Assembly: GCA_903907905.1 (NCBI GenBank)
Contig: CAIVPX010000120.1
Span: 1 to 64,000, forward strand
Direction of reading: 5' to 3'
Source: an uncultured bacterium
GTDB lineage: Bacteria; Pseudomonadota; Gammaproteobacteria; Burkholderiales; Burkholderiaceae_E
Length of the DNA stretch: 64,000 nucleotides
This document shows positions 53,343-63,157 of the stretch, piece by piece. A model generated the notes under the pieces. The model saw only the letters and a program-made list of their open reading frames with translations, ran no database searches and was not told the origin of the DNA. How positions within the stretch are numbered: position 1 is the first letter of the stretch; the number at the start of each line of letters is the position of its first letter. The position numbers and the translations under genes were made by a program.

Positions 53343-54188
53343 TCAGGCAGATGCCAGGGCGAAATTCAGGCGCGCGCTGAAGCTTCGGAGCGCTCCGAGC
53401 ACGGCGTCAGGCTGCTCGCTCATCAGCGCATGGCCGCAGGCAGTCACATCAACCACCTCCGGTGCGGCTAAACCCAATACGCTGGCCGACTGTCGGACGC
53501 GATCGATCAGCGCCCGCGCGGCTTTTGGCGGTGTCATGAGGTCTTGGGCGCCGAGTATGAAGAGCGATGGACAGGCGAGCGTGTCGGCACATTCAAAGGC
53601 CTGCTCATAGGCGTTGCAGGCGAGAAAGTCGCTGAGCAGTACGCCGGGCGTTTGTCGCTCCATGAGCCTTCGGTTCTGCACAAACACCGAAAAGCCGGGG
53701 CCCGGGCAGCCGGGGCGCGCCGACAACGAGGCGTGCGACCAGAAGTTGATCATGTCGAATGCGCGCGCCTCGTCGTCTCGCGCCGCTTTGAGCAGCGCCT
53801 CGGAAACTTTCATTGGGGCGGCGGTGCCGATCAGCGCGATTCCAGCAACCCGCTCGGGGGCGAGCGTTGCGCAGTGCAGTGCCACGAGCGAACCCATGCT
53901 GTGCCCGACCAGCATGACCCGCTTGAGGCCGGCCGTGCGAATGACCTCGGCGACCCAATCGGCCATGGCGGGTACCGACGTGAGGGGTGCGCCCGCACTG
54001 CGGCCGTGGCCGGGCAAGTCGAGCGCGAGCACCGAGTGGCCATGGTGCGCCAGGTAGCGAGACTGCAGGATCCAGACGCTGTGGTCATGCTGCGCGCCGT
54101 GAATGAAAACCACCGAGGGCTGCTCGCCCACGCAGGGTTTGCCGCCGGTGTAGGCGTAGGCGTCACGACCTTGAACCTGCCAGCGCAT
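53343..54188 (-). CDS. Alpha/beta hydrolase
   Basis: 281 residues. Fold signatures: VVFIHGAQHDHSVW (oxyanion), nucleophile elbow GHSMGS with Ser97, acid near GAQDLMTPPKAA and His in CGHALMSEQ close to the end. Resembles esterase/lyase-type hydrolases; the substrate is not deducible. Sits 15 bases after the metY start region on the same strand, so the two may form an operon. Confidence 0.85.
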   Translation of the reverse strand: MRWQVQGRDAYAYTGGKPCVGEQPSVVFIHGAQHDHSVWILQSRYLAHHGHSVLALDLPGHGRSAGAPLTSVPAMADWVAEVIRTAGLKRVMLVGHSMGSLVALHCATLAPERVAGIALIGTAAPMKVSEALLKAARDDEARAFDMINFWSHASLSARPGCPGPGFSVFVQNRRLMERQTPGVLLSDFLACNAYEQAFECADTLACPSLFILGAQDLMTPPKAARALIDRVRQSASVLGLAAPEVVDVTACGHALMSEQPDAVLGALRSFSARLNFALASA

Positions 54189-54203
54189 GGTGGTGATACC
54201 CCT

Positions 54204-55499
54204 TCAGCCCTTTTCGGCCGCGCGAAATGCGGCCTTGAGATCGGCGATCAGATCGTCGGCATCTTCGAGGCCGATGGACAGCCGAAGCGTGCCCTCACCG
54301 ATTCCCGAGGCCGCCAGCGCCTGCGCGTCCATTCGAAAATGAGTGGTCGAGGCCGGGTGGATGACGAGCGACTTGGCATCGCCCACGTTGGCCAGATGGG
54401 AAAATATTCGCAAGGCCTCGACGAAGCGTCGACCCGCCGCACGATCACCCTTGAGGTTGAAGCTGAACACCGCGCCACAGCCCCGCGGCATCAGGCGGGC
54501 CGCCAGGGCGTGATCGCGGTGTTGTGGCAAACCAGGGTAGCCGACGGAACTGACCATCGGGTGTTCGACCAGGAACTGTGCAATGCGCTCGGCGTTGGCG
54601 ACGTGACGCTGCATGCGAAGTGACAAGGTTTCGATGCCTTGCAGAATCTGAAAGGCATTCATGGGGCTGAGGCAGGCACCGAAGTCGCGCAGGCCCTCGC
54701 GTCGGGCACGCAGCAGGAAGGGCGCGACGGTGGATTCTTCAGAGAACACCATGCCGTGGAAACCTTCGTAGGGCTGCGTCAGTTCGGGAAAGCGACCCGA
54801 GGCTTCCCAATCGAATCGCCCTGAGTCGACGAGCAGGCCGCCGATGACCGTGCCGTGTCCGCACAGAAACTTGGTGGCCGAGTGAAAGAGCAGGTCGGCG
54901 CCATGCTCGAAGGGGCGCAGCAGCCACGGGGTAGTAAAGGTGCTGTCGACCAGCAGCGGCAGGTCGCTTGCGTGCGCGATGTCTGCGACCGCGGGGATGT
55001 CGAGGACGTCGAGCCCGGGGTTGCCGAGCGTTTCGGCAAACAGCAGACGCGTGTTGGGCCGGATTGCCGCGCGCCAGGCGTCGTGATCTCTGGGATCGAC
55101 GAAGCTGGTCTCGATGCCGAAGCGCGACAGCGTGTAGTGCAGCAGGTTGTGTGATCCGCCATACAGCGCGCGTGAGGCAACGATGTGGGCGCCGGCGCCT
55201 GCAACGGTACAGACGGCGAGGTGCAACGCTGCCTGGCCGCTGGCGGTGGCGATGGCGCCCACCCCGGACTCGAGCGCTGCGATGCGCTCTTCGAGGACCG
55301 ATACGGTCGGGTTGCTGAGGCGCGAATAGACGTGGCCGGCCTGCTCCATGTTGAAGAGGGCCGCAGCATGGTCGGCATCGCGAAACGCAAAGGACGCAGA
55401 CAGGTAGATGGGGGTGGCGCGTGCGCCCGTCTCTTGGTCCGGGGCACTTCCCGCGTGCAGCGAGCGGGTGTCGAAGCCGTAATAGTCACGCTGGGTCAT
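54204..55499 (-). CDS. metY: O-acetylhomoserine sulfhydrylase-type PLP enzyme
   Basis: 431 residues. Makes homocysteine (or methionine precursor) from an O-acylhomoserine and sulfide. Cys/Met-metabolism PLP fold: N-terminus DTRSLHAGSAPDQETGARAT, YSRLSNPTVSVLEERIAALE, SGQAALHLAV, LLVDSTFTTPWLLRP, and PLP lysine in HSATKFLCGHGTVIGG (Lys210). The length and the DTRSLHAG start fit MetY (O-acetyl) rather than MetB. O-succinyl specificity cannot be excluded. Divergent from surE. Confidence 0.9.
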   Translation of the reverse strand: MTQRDYYGFDTRSLHAGSAPDQETGARATPIYLSASFAFRDADHAAALFNMEQAGHVYSRLSNPTVSVLEERIAALESGVGAIATASGQAALHLAVCTVAGAGAHIVASRALYGGSHNLLHYTLSRFGIETSFVDPRDHDAWRAAIRPNTRLLFAETLGNPGLDVLDIPAVADIAHASDLPLLVDSTFTTPWLLRPFEHGADLLFHSATKFLCGHGTVIGGLLVDSGRFDWEASGRFPELTQPYEGFHGMVFSEESTVAPFLLRARREGLRDFGACLSPMNAFQILQGIETLSLRMQRHVANAERIAQFLVEHPMVSSVGYPGLPQHRDHALAARLMPRGCGAVFSFNLKGDRAAGRRFVEALRIFSHLANVGDAKSLVIHPASTTHFRMDAQALAASGIGEGTLRLSIGLEDADDLIADLKAAFRAAEKG

Positions 55500-55560
55500 G
55501 GCATTGATGCTAGCACGGGGTCAATCGGGACCGGCCGCGGCGATTCGATAGAATGGGCCG

Positions 55561-56307
55561 ATGAAAATTCTCATTAGTAATGACGACGGTTATCTCTCCC
55601 CCGGCATCGCGGCCTTGGCACGCGTAGCGGCCGAATTCGGCGAGGTCGTCGTGGTCGCACCGGATCGCGACCGCAGCGGCGCCTCCAATTCGTTGACGCT
55701 CGATCGCCCTCTGACCGTTCGAACGGCGCCGGGCGGGTTTCGATACGTCAACGGCACGCCGACCGATTGCGTACATTTGGCCATCACGGGGCTGCTAGGC
55801 TTTCGCCCCGACCTGGTCCTGTCGGGCATCAATGACGGGGCCAACATGGGGGACGACACCATTTACTCGGGTACGGTTGCCGCAGCGATGGAGGGCTACC
55901 AGCTTGGCGTTCCGGCGATTGCCTTCTCGCTCGCGCGCCGCGGCTTCGAGCAGCTCGAGTTGGCGGCGGGCGTCGCCCGGCGGGTCGTTCAGGCGTTTGT
56001 GGCGCAGCCGTTTCCCGAACCCGTGCTCCTCAATGTGAACATCCCGGGCCGGCCTGCGGCCGAGGGCCCGGTGCTCCAGCTCACCCGCCTGGGCAAACGC
56101 CACTTTGCCGAGCCGATCATTCGCGCGACCAACCCGCGCGACGAGCCCATCTGGTGGATCGGGCCGGCTGGGGCCGCCAAGGATGCCGGCCCGGGCACCG
56201 ATTTTCATGCCGTCGATACCGGGCACGTCTCCATCACCCCGCTCAACATCGACCTCACGGGCTATCGCCAAATGGATCGTGTCGGCGCCTGGCTGGCGCA
56301 GGCCTGA
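55561..56307 (+). CDS. surE: 5'/3'-nucleotidase SurE
   Basis: 248 residues. Metal-dependent phosphatase acting on nucleoside monophosphates and polyphosphate; stationary-phase survival factor. Metal site: [14 protein letters not shown] with Asn7, Asp8, Asp9; [17 protein letters not shown] with the conserved Ser; [28 protein letters not shown]. Begins the surE-pcm-nlpD gene set, plus strand. Confidence 0.96.
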   Translation: MKILISNDDGYLSPGIAALARVAAEFGEVVVVAPDRDRSGASNSLTLDRPLTVRTAPGGFRYVNGTPTDCVHLAITGLLGFRPDLVLSGINDGANMGDDTIYSGTVAAAMEGYQLGVPAIAFSLARRGFEQLELAAGVARRVVQAFVAQPFPEPVLLNVNIPGRPAAEGPVLQLTRLGKRHFAEPIIRATNPRDEPIWWIGPAGAAKDAGPGTDFHAVDTGHVSITPLNIDLTGYRQMDRVGAWLAQA

Positions 56308-56347
56308 CGCCACGGCCGCGGTCTGCTTCCGAGCCCGGACGACTGCC

Positions 56348-57160
56348 ATGCCCAAAATGCCGCGCTGGATGGACGAAGCGGTCATCGCCCGGGATCAATC
56401 GGCGGCCCCCAGACCAGCAAAGGTTTCGCAACCAGGGTCCGGGGCGAGGGCAGCCCGCGTCGGACGCCCCAGCGGCGCAGGTGCCGATGCCGTGCGGTCA
56501 GGGCCTGGCCTGGTGTCGGATGCTGCTCGTGGCGCCATGGTCGAGGGTTTGAGACGGACCGGGATTGCCGATCCGCAGGTCCTCCAGGCCGTGCTGGCCG
56601 TGCCGCGGCATGCCTTTGTCGAGCAGGCGCTGTCAAGCCGTGCCTACGAGGACGTCGCGCTCCCGATCGGTCATGCGCAGACCATCTCGCGCCCGTTCAC
56701 CGTGGCTCGCATGATCGAGATCGCGGCCGCACGGCTCGAACCAGGGGTGAGATCCCAGGCCAACGTGCTGGAAATTGGTACCGGGTGCGGGTATCAGGCT
56801 GCGGTGCTCGCCCAATTGTTCGGGCAGGTCGTGTCCATCGAGCGAATTCGTGGCCTGCATGAGCGGGCCCGCGCCAACCTGCGCGTGTTCCGGTTGGCGA
56901 ACCTGCGCCTCGTGTTCGGCGATGGGGTGGATGGCGTGCCGCAGGCTGCGCCCTACGACATCATTCTGGCCGCTGCGGCCGGCGAGCGCATACCCGATTC
57001 CTGGCTCGAGCAGATGAAGGTGGGAGGGCGACTGGTCGCGCCGGTCTCCGGGCCTAAAGGTCAAGCCCTGCACCTGGTCGAACGGACTGGCTCCGAGCAC
57101 TGGCAACTGACCGTGCTTGATGCGGTACGATTCGTTCCTCTTCGCGGCGGCACCGCCTGA
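56348..57160 (+). CDS. pcm: Protein-L-isoaspartate O-methyltransferase
   Basis: 270 residues from ATG 56348; nested ATGs 56357 and 56369 also possible. Methylates isoaspartyl residues for protein repair. Catalytic domain from about residue 60: AVLAVPRHAFVEQALSSRAY, IGHAQTISRPFTVARM, SAM site NVLEIGTGCGYQAAVLAQL. An N-terminal extension of about 60 Ala/Gly/Arg-rich residues is not present in the E. coli protein (208). Follows surE by 40 bases. Confidence 0.93.
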   Translation: MPKMPRWMDEAVIARDQSAAPRPAKVSQPGSGARAARVGRPSGAGADAVRSGPGLVSDAARGAMVEGLRRTGIADPQVLQAVLAVPRHAFVEQALSSRAYEDVALPIGHAQTISRPFTVARMIEIAAARLEPGVRSQANVLEIGTGCGYQAAVLAQLFGQVVSIERIRGLHERARANLRVFRLANLRLVFGDGVDGVPQAAPYDIILAAAAGERIPDSWLEQMKVGGRLVAPVSGPKGQALHLVERTGSEHWQLTVLDAVRFVPLRGGTA

Positions 57161-57222
57161 GGCAAGGGGCCTGGCAAGTGATCCGCCTCGACGCCTCGCC
57201 GCGATGTCCAGGGATCAGTTCG

Positions 57223-58266
57223 ATGAACGCACATACGCTTTGCATGACTGCCGCTCCAGGCCGCTCCCTCAGGGCGCTCGCGTCCCTCGGTGCGAGCTTC
57301 GTGTTGGCTGCATGGCTTCTTTCCGGGTGTACCTCCCGGCCGCCTGCGCCGGTTGAAAATCGGTCGACGGTCAGTTCGTCAGCCGCCTCCCAGCCCGCGA
57401 CACGGCCTGCGGCCGCTTCCTCGGCCGCTGCGACCACCCCACGGCCGGCCACCGCGCAGACGGCTACGTCCGGCGCGTCAACGGCGTCTCGTCCGTCATC
57501 GGTCGCGCAGGCCCCAGCGCCCGCCCAGCGACCGGCTGCCGTGGTTCAGGCAACGCCCGTGCGCCCGGCTCAGGCCGAAACCCGCCCGCTCAGCCCCGCG
57601 CGACCGGTTGATTCGCCGTCTCAGCCTGCCCCGCAGGGTGCCGATTCGCCGCCCGTTCTGACCCGCTCGGACGCGGGGGGAAGCCCCCCCTCGACGGGGG
57701 GCAGCAGTGCGGCCGCGACGGGGGGCGGTTTGACGTCGTCAAGCATGCCAGGGGCGTCGCAGAGCGCCCCCGCGCCCAGTGCTGCCGGCGCACCGGCCTC
57801 GGCGCCGATCGGCTCGCCCGGACAGGCGGTTGCTGATTCCGGCGGGTCGACGATGCCGCCCCTTGCCTCGGCCCAGCCCGCCGCAGCGGGGCAGTCCGAC
57901 GGCGCGCGCTTTGCCTGGCCGGCGCCGGGCCGAGTCCTGGAGGGGTTCGCCGAGCCGCGCAGCATGGGGATTTCCATTGACGGCAAGCCCGGTGATCCGG
58001 TCGCCGCCGCAGGTGACGGCCGCGTGATCTTCAGCGGCATCGGGCCCCGGGGCTATGGCAACCTGTTGATCGTCAAGCACGAGGGCGAACTGCTCTCGGT
58101 CTACGCCCACAACCGGGCCCTGCTGGTTCGAGAGGGCGATCAGGTGGCGCGTGGCCAGAAAATTGCCGAGATCGGCGACAGCGATGCCGACCGCCCGATG
58201 CTTCGCTTCGAAATTCGCCGAGAGGGTCGGCCTGTCGACCCGTCGCGCTACCTGCCTGCACGCTGA
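57223..58266 (+). CDS. nlpD: NlpD-like LytM lipoprotein (degenerate M23)
   Basis: 347 residues from ATG 57223. Outer-membrane or inner-membrane lipoprotein that activates cell-wall amidases. Signal with lipobox LLSGC (Cys37), then about 190 residues of Ala/Pro/Ser-rich linker (no LysM motif seen) and a C-terminal LytM/M23 domain: GKPGDPVAAAGDGRVIFSG, YGNLLIVKHEGELLSVYAHN, EGDQVARGQKIAEIG and MLRFEIRREGRPVDP. The HxH zinc motif reads LRFEIR instead of LHFEIR, so it should be inactive as a peptidase, as in E. coli NlpD. Normally followed by rpoS; here an exonuclease follows after 5 bases. Confidence 0.87.
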   Translation: MNAHTLCMTAAPGRSLRALASLGASFVLAAWLLSGCTSRPPAPVENRSTVSSSAASQPATRPAAASSAAATTPRPATAQTATSGASTASRPSSVAQAPAPAQRPAAVVQATPVRPAQAETRPLSPARPVDSPSQPAPQGADSPPVLTRSDAGGSPPSTGGSSAAATGGGLTSSSMPGASQSAPAPSAAGAPASAPIGSPGQAVADSGGSTMPPLASAQPAAAGQSDGARFAWPAPGRVLEGFAEPRSMGISIDGKPGDPVAAAGDGRVIFSGIGPRGYGNLLIVKHEGELLSVYAHNRALLVREGDQVARGQKIAEIGDSDADRPMLRFEIRREGRPVDPSRYLPAR

Positions 58267-58271
58267 TCGTC

Positions 58272-59063
58272 ATGACGCCGGTTCTTGTCTTCGACATCGA
58301 GACCATTCCCGATGTGGCGGGTCTTCGCGCGGCCTGGGGACTGGGCGCCGATCAGTCCGACGCGCAGGTGGCCGAGGAGGCGTTTGCCCGTCGCCGCGAG
58401 CGTACAGGCGGAAGCGATTTTCTGCCGCTGCATATGCATCGTGTGGTTGCCGTCGCCTGCCTACTGCGCGACGAGCGTGGGATTCAGGTTCGCTGCCTGG
58501 GTCAAGCCGACGAGCCCGAGGCCAAGATCGTCCAGCAGTTCTACCGGTTGATCGATCGCTTCACGCCCCAGCTCGTGTCCTGGAACGGAGGAGGCTTCGA
58601 TCTCCAGGTGCTGCATTACCGGGGGCTGGTCAACTCGGTGCAGGCCTCACGGTACTGGGATCAGGGCGATGACGATCGCGATTTTCGCTACAACAACTAT
58701 CTCGGTCGCTACCACGCCCGGCATCTCGACCTCATGGACGTGCTGGCCCTCTACAACGGTCGTGCCAATGCACCGCTCGACGAGTTGGCCAAGCTGTGCG
58801 GATTTCCGGGCAAGCTCGGCATGGATGGTTCGCAGGTGTGGCCCGCCTGGCAGCAGGGGCAGATTGAGGATATCCGCGCTTATTGCGAAACCGATGTGGC
58901 CAATACCTGGCTTCTCTACTGCCGCTTCCAGTTGCTGCGTGGGCAGTGGTCGCCCGAGCGCTATCAGGAGGAAGTCGCCATGACGCGCAGCGTGCTGTCC
59001 GATGCGGCGGCGGCGGGGCAGGGCCACTGGCGTGAGTTTGTCGACGCGTGGCCAGCCGCATGA
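58272..59063 (+). CDS. PolB-like 3'-5' exonuclease (PF10108)
   Basis: 263 residues. DEDDy-type exonuclease domain related to DNA polymerase B proofreading. Motifs: [11 protein letters not shown] with Asp8 and Glu10 (Exo I), [14 protein letters not shown] (Exo II) and [13 protein letters not shown] (Exo III). No polymerase domain. Role in DNA metabolism is inferred. Its stop overlaps the rlmD ATG (ATGA, 59060-59063), so the pair is coupled. Confidence 0.87.
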   Translation: MTPVLVFDIETIPDVAGLRAAWGLGADQSDAQVAEEAFARRRERTGGSDFLPLHMHRVVAVACLLRDERGIQVRCLGQADEPEAKIVQQFYRLIDRFTPQLVSWNGGGFDLQVLHYRGLVNSVQASRYWDQGDDDRDFRYNNYLGRYHARHLDLMDVLALYNGRANAPLDELAKLCGFPGKLGMDGSQVWPAWQQGQIEDIRAYCETDVANTWLLYCRFQLLRGQWSPERYQEEVAMTRSVLSDAAAAGQGHWREFVDAWPAA

Positions 59064-60430
59064 GGGGCGATCGCGCCCGCCCGGGGCCCCTGGTCGAGTT
59101 GGACATCGAGTCACTCGATCTTGAGGCGCAGGGCGTGGCCCATCACGAGGGCAAGGTCGTGTTTGTCAGCGGGGCCTTGCCGGGTGAGCGGGTGCGAGCT
59201 GAGATCCGTCGTCGCAAGCCGCGCTTCGACACGGCCGATACGGTCAGCGTCTTGCGCGAGAGCAGCCTCAGGGCCCGGCCCCGCTGCCCGCATTTCGGCG
59301 TATGCGGGGGGTGCTCCATGCAGCACCTTGATGCGGGGGGCCAGTTGGCCGTCAAGCAGCGAGCGCTCGAAGACCAGCTCAGGCACATCGGCAAGGTGCA
59401 ACCCGACACCATTTTGCGTGCGGTGGCGGGGCCGCCCTGGGGCTATCGATATCGGGCCCGCCTGTCGGTGCGTCACGTGGCGAAAAAGGGCGGCGTGCTG
59501 GTCGGCTTTCATGAGCGTGGTTCAAGCTACGTCGCTGACATGCAGCAGTGCCTGGTGCTGCCAGCTGAGGTATCGCAATTGCTGCTTCCCTTGCGGGAGC
59601 TGGTGGCGTCGCTGTCGCTGCGCGATCGCATGCCCCAGATCGAAGTGGCGGTTGGCGATACGGGCAGTGAGGCAGGCTTGTGCATCGCGCTGGTCTTTCG
59701 GGTGCTCCAGACCCCGACCGACGATGACCTGGCGCTGCTGCGATCATTCGCCCGGCAACGTTCGCTTGAAATCTGGTTGCAGCCCAAAGGGCCGGACTCG
59801 ATCGAGCTGCTGTGCGACCGAGAGGGCGACGCGGGCGGCGTGTCGGCGCTGGCCTACCGGCTTGCCGAGTTCGGCATCACGATGCCTTTTCGCCCCACCG
59901 ATTTCACACAGGTCAATCACGCGATCAACGAAGTGCTGGTCAGACGGGCGGTGAGCTTGCTTGATCCACAGCCTTCCGATCGCGTAGCCGATCTTTTCTG
60001 CGGCCTGGGGAATTTCAGCCTGCCGCTGGCGCGTCGCGCCGGCCGGGTGGTCGGGATCGAGGGCAGCCGAGCGCTTGTACAGCGGGCGGCCGACAATGCA
60101 GCGTTCAACGGGCTGGCCGACCGCACCGAATTCGAGACCCGGAATCTCTTCGAGATCGACCCGCAGCGTTGGGCAGCCCTGGGGGGCTTCGATCGGGTGC
60201 TGATCGATCCACCTCGGGAGGGAGCGCTCGAGGTGTGCAAGGCGATCTCGTCGGAGCTCGGGGTGGCCCCGACCCGCATCGTCTACATTTCCTGCAATCC
60301 GGCGACGCTTGCGCGAGACGCCGGTGTGCTGGTGCATGTCGGCGGCTACCGGCTGAGCGCCGCGGCGGCGGTCAACATGTTTCCGCACACCTCGCACGTC
60401 GAGTCCATCGCCGTGTTCGACCGGCCCTGA
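59060..60430 (+). CDS. rlmD: 23S rRNA (uracil-1939) methyltransferase RlmD
   Basis: 456 residues from ATG 59060 overlapping the exonuclease stop; a GTG 12 bases earlier is an alternative. Forms m5U1939 in 23S rRNA. TRAM domain first ([20 protein letters not shown]), then 4Fe-4S site [10 protein letters not shown] with Cys76, Cys82, Cys85 and Cys164, SAM site [16 protein letters not shown], and catalytic Cys in [16 protein letters not shown] plus Fe-S distinguishes it from TrmA. Confidence 0.94.
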   Translation: MRGDRARPGPLVELDIESLDLEAQGVAHHEGKVVFVSGALPGERVRAEIRRRKPRFDTADTVSVLRESSLRARPRCPHFGVCGGCSMQHLDAGGQLAVKQRALEDQLRHIGKVQPDTILRAVAGPPWGYRYRARLSVRHVAKKGGVLVGFHERGSSYVADMQQCLVLPAEVSQLLLPLRELVASLSLRDRMPQIEVAVGDTGSEAGLCIALVFRVLQTPTDDDLALLRSFARQRSLEIWLQPKGPDSIELLCDREGDAGGVSALAYRLAEFGITMPFRPTDFTQVNHAINEVLVRRAVSLLDPQPSDRVADLFCGLGNFSLPLARRAGRVVGIEGSRALVQRAADNAAFNGLADRTEFETRNLFEIDPQRWAALGGFDRVLIDPPREGALEVCKAISSELGVAPTRIVYISCNPATLARDAGVLVHVGGYRLSAAAAVNMFPHTSHVESIAVFDRP

Positions 60431-60457
60431 AATAAAAACAGCCCCGGCTGGGGCTGT
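60431..60457 (-). terminator. Terminator of the BI-1 family gene (minus strand)
   Basis: Eight-base perfect stem ACAGCCCC / GGGGCTGT with a four-base loop; on the minus strand it is followed by TTTTTATT. The same hairpin stands right behind the rlmD stop, so it may also slow plus-strand transcription, but that side has no T-run. Confidence 0.75.
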
Positions 60458-60507
60458 CGGCGGGAGAGCGACCCGACGTGGGCCGGGTCGCCGAAGTGGT
60501 CGGGCCG

Positions 60508-61209
60508 TCAGTCGCGGTCGCCGCCCACGATGCCCAGAATGGCCAGCAGATTGGTGAATACGTTGTAGACGCTGAGGTAAATGCCCAGTGTCGCCGTCAC
60601 GTAGTTGGTCTCGCCGCCGTTGACCACCCGCTGAAGATCCACCAGGATGAACGCCGAGAAGATGAGCACGGCCAGCGCGCTGACAGTGAGCATCAGCGCC
60701 GGCATTTGCAGCCAGATGTTGGCGATGGATGCAACCAGGATCACCAGAAAGCCTACGAAGAGCCACTTACCCAAGCCCGAGAAATCGCGCTTGGACACGG
60801 TTGCGACGGTGGCCATGACGGCGAAGATAGTGGCCGTGCCGCCGAAGGCGGTCATCACCAGATTGGCGCCATTGGACATGCCCAGCACGCTGCCAACCAG
60901 GCGCGAGAGCATCAGCCCCATGAAGAAGGTGAAGCCTAGGAGCAGGGCGACGCCGATGCCGCTGTTTTTGAAGCGCTCGATCGCAAAGAAAAATCCGAAT
61001 GCGATGGCCATGAACACCAGCAGGCCGATGAAAGGGCTGCCCGCGAAGAAACTGAAGCCGCTTCGAATGCCGATCCAGGCGCCGAGCACGGTGGGCACCA
61101 TGGACAGTGCGAGCAGGACGTAGGTGTTGCGCAGCACGCGGTTGCGGGCGGCGAGATCGACGGTCGCATAGGCGCCGTGTCCGAATTGCTGGTCGCTGAA
61201 CTGCATCAT
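60508..61209 (-). CDS. BAX inhibitor-1/YccA family membrane protein
   Basis: 233 residues with seven hydrophobic helices. The BI-1/TMBIM family in E. coli includes YccA, an FtsH modulator, and YbhL. Family marks: N-terminal soluble stretch ending RNRVLRNTYVLLALSMVPTV, central LLLGFTFFMGLMLSRLVG, and C-terminal helix with LSVYNVFTNLLAILGI. Acts in the inner membrane, perhaps in proton/calcium leak or protease control. Divergent from ndk. Confidence 0.9.
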   Translation of the reverse strand: MMQFSDQQFGHGAYATVDLAARNRVLRNTYVLLALSMVPTVLGAWIGIRSGFSFFAGSPFIGLLVFMAIAFGFFFAIERFKNSGIGVALLLGFTFFMGLMLSRLVGSVLGMSNGANLVMTAFGGTATIFAVMATVATVSKRDFSGLGKWLFVGFLVILVASIANIWLQMPALMLTVSALAVLIFSAFILVDLQRVVNGGETNYVTATLGIYLSVYNVFTNLLAILGIVGGDRD

Positions 61210-61393
61210 CTATCCTCCAATTGGGGCTTGCTCAGTGAATGTGAGCGCGAACGCGCAAGTTTTCAAGTGATGCCGTGGCGGCGGCAGGGAAATCCAAGGG
61301 CTGATTGCAACACGGCGCCGGGCCGGTCGACTTGATCCCTGCGCAGAAAATCCCAAAGTCGCGTGGGGTGTCCCGGGCCAGTGGCGAGCGCTG

Positions 61394-61402
61394 TGGTATT
61401 AT
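61394..61402 (+). promoter_or_regulatory. Possible extended -10 promoter of ndk
   Basis: TGGTATTAT fits TGn plus a -10 element (TATTAT). It is about 80 bases before the ndk ATG. No convincing -35 is visible, as is common for extended -10 promoters. Confidence 0.4.
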
Positions 61403-61483
61403 GCGCGCTTTCGCTCGAGGCGTCGAAAAAACTTCGAAAACGTCTCGCAAGTGTTTCATTTATAAAGATTTCCTGGAGTCAAA

Positions 61484-61909
61484 ATGGCGGTTGAGCGCAC
61501 CCTTTCCATCATCAAACCTGATGCTGTGGCGAAGAATGTCATCGGGCAAATCTATGCGCGCTTCGAGGGCGCCGGCCTCAAAGTGATTGCGGCCCGCATG
61601 ACCCGCCTGTCCCGCGAGCAAGCCGAGGCGTTTTACGCCGTTCATCGGGCGCGCCCCTTTTTCAAGGACCTGGTCGACTTCATGGTCTCTGGCCCGGTCA
61701 TGATTCAGGTGCTCGAGGGGGAGGGTGCCATTGCCCGCAACCGCGACCTCATGGGCGCGACCGACCCCAAGAAAGCGGCCCCGGGCACCATTCGGGCCGA
61801 TTTCGCCGACAGCATCGATGCCAATGCGGTTCATGGCTCCGACGGCGAAGAGACCGCGCGCAATGAGGTTGCGCTGTTTTTCCCGGGGCTGGAGGTTTTC
61901 TCCCGCTGA
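61484..61909 (+). CDS. ndk: Nucleoside diphosphate kinase
   Basis: 141 residues. Transfers the gamma phosphate between NTPs and NDPs through a phosphohistidine. N-terminus [18 protein letters not shown], then [36 protein letters not shown], and the catalytic His117 in [16 protein letters not shown] (about 10 bases before ATG) supports the start. Begins the ndk-rlmN-rodZ series. Confidence 0.97.
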   Translation: MAVERTLSIIKPDAVAKNVIGQIYARFEGAGLKVIAARMTRLSREQAEAFYAVHRARPFFKDLVDFMVSGPVMIQVLEGEGAIARNRDLMGATDPKKAAPGTIRADFADSIDANAVHGSDGEETARNEVALFFPGLEVFSR

Positions 61910-61990
61910 GCGGACGTGCGGACCGGTTGTGCCCGGGACTCACGTCGCAAGGGCCTGTCGAGCCTGGCCTGAACGAATGGGGTGTCTCTC

Positions 61991-63157
61991 ATGCACCATC
62001 CGGTCGATATCCTCGGACTCGCCCCCGATGAACTGATCGCGGTCTGCGATCAGTGGGGGCAAAAGCCGTTTCGGGCACGCCAGTTGTTGCGCTGGATGCA
62101 CCAGCGTGGCGAAGCCGATTTTTCCCGTATGACCGATCTCGCCAAGGGCTTTCGAGAGCGTCTGAGCGAGCAAGCGCTCGTCAGGGCGCCCGAGGTGCTG
62201 CGTGACCACTGCTCGGCGGACGGCACCCGCAAGTGGCTGCTCGATGTAGGCGCGGGCAACGCGGTCGAGACGGTGTTTATTCCCGAGGTCTCTCGCGGCA
62301 CCCTCTGTGTCTCCACGCAGGCGGGTTGCGCGGTCAACTGCCGGTTCTGCTCCACCGGGCACCAAGGCTTTGCTCGCAATCTCACCGCCCACGAAATCAT
62401 CGGGCAACTCTGGCTCGCTCAACGGGCGATCGAGCGCGATGGGGTTCAGGGCGATGTGCCGACAGACCTGCCGGCTGAGGAGGTCGTCGAGGCGCACGAT
62501 GCCGGACCGAGAGCCCGGGCGATCACCAATGTGGTGTTCATGGGCATGGGCGAACCGCTGCAAAATTACGGCGCGACCTTGTCGGCGTTGCGCCTCATGC
62601 TGGACGATCATGCGTACGGTCTGTCGCGCCGACGCGTCACGGTTTCTACGTCTGGCGTAGTGCCCATGATCGACCGCTTGCGTGAAGACTGCCCGGTGGC
62701 CTTGGCCGTATCGCTGCACGCACCCACTGATGCCCTGCGCGACTCGCTGGTGCCGCTCAACCGGAAGTACCCGCTGGCCGAACTGATGAGTGCCTGTCTT
62801 CGCTACCTCGAGAAGGCGCCGCGCGATTTCATCACCTTCGAATACGTGATGCTCGACGCGATCAACGACTCGCCCGAGCACGCCGAGCAGTTGCTCGCCC
62901 TGACCCGGCGCGTTCCCTGCAAGTTCAACCTCATTCCGTTCAATCCCTTCCCGGCGTCGGGTCTGCACAAATCGCCTGCCGATCGGGTTCGCGCGTTCGC
63001 CCGGCTGTTGTCAGACGGCGGCAAGGTCACCACGGTGAGGCGGACACGGGGCGACGACATCGATGCCGCTTGCGGGCAGCTCGCGGGCGAAGTGCGTGAC
63101 CGGACCCGGGTGGGTGAGCGCATCCAGCGCCGGGTGGTGCATCTTGCGAGGGCATGA
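61991..63157 (+). CDS. rlmN: Dual-specificity RNA methyltransferase RlmN
   Basis: 388 residues from ATG 61991; a GTG nine bases earlier is possible. Radical SAM enzyme making 2-methyladenosine in 23S rRNA A2503 and tRNA A37. Cluster motif CAVNCRFC with Cys113, Cys117 and Cys120; preceding [23 protein letters not shown], and the methyl-carrier Cys in DIDAACGQL near the end. Its stop overlaps the rodZ start (TGATG). Confidence 0.95.
   Translation: MHHPVDILGLAPDELIAVCDQWGQKPFRARQLLRWMHQRGEADFSRMTDLAKGFRERLSEQALVRAPEVLRDHCSADGTRKWLLDVGAGNAVETVFIPEVSRGTLCVSTQAGCAVNCRFCSTGHQGFARNLTAHEIIGQLWLAQRAIERDGVQGDVPTDLPAEEVVEAHDAGPRARAITNVVFMGMGEPLQNYGATLSALRLMLDDHAYGLSRRRVTVSTSGVVPMIDRLREDCPVALAVSLHAPTDALRDSLVPLNRKYPLAELMSACLRYLEKAPRDFITFEYVMLDAINDSPEHAEQLLALTRRVPCKFNLIPFNPFPASGLHKSPADRVRAFARLLSDGGKVTTVRRTRGDDIDAACGQLAGEVRDRTRVGERIQRRVVHLARA

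Noticed and set aside
57340-57900. Repetitive Ala/Pro/Ser-rich DNA in nlpD as a tandem repeat
   Set aside because: Codons vary and there is no fixed period; it is a low-complexity linker.
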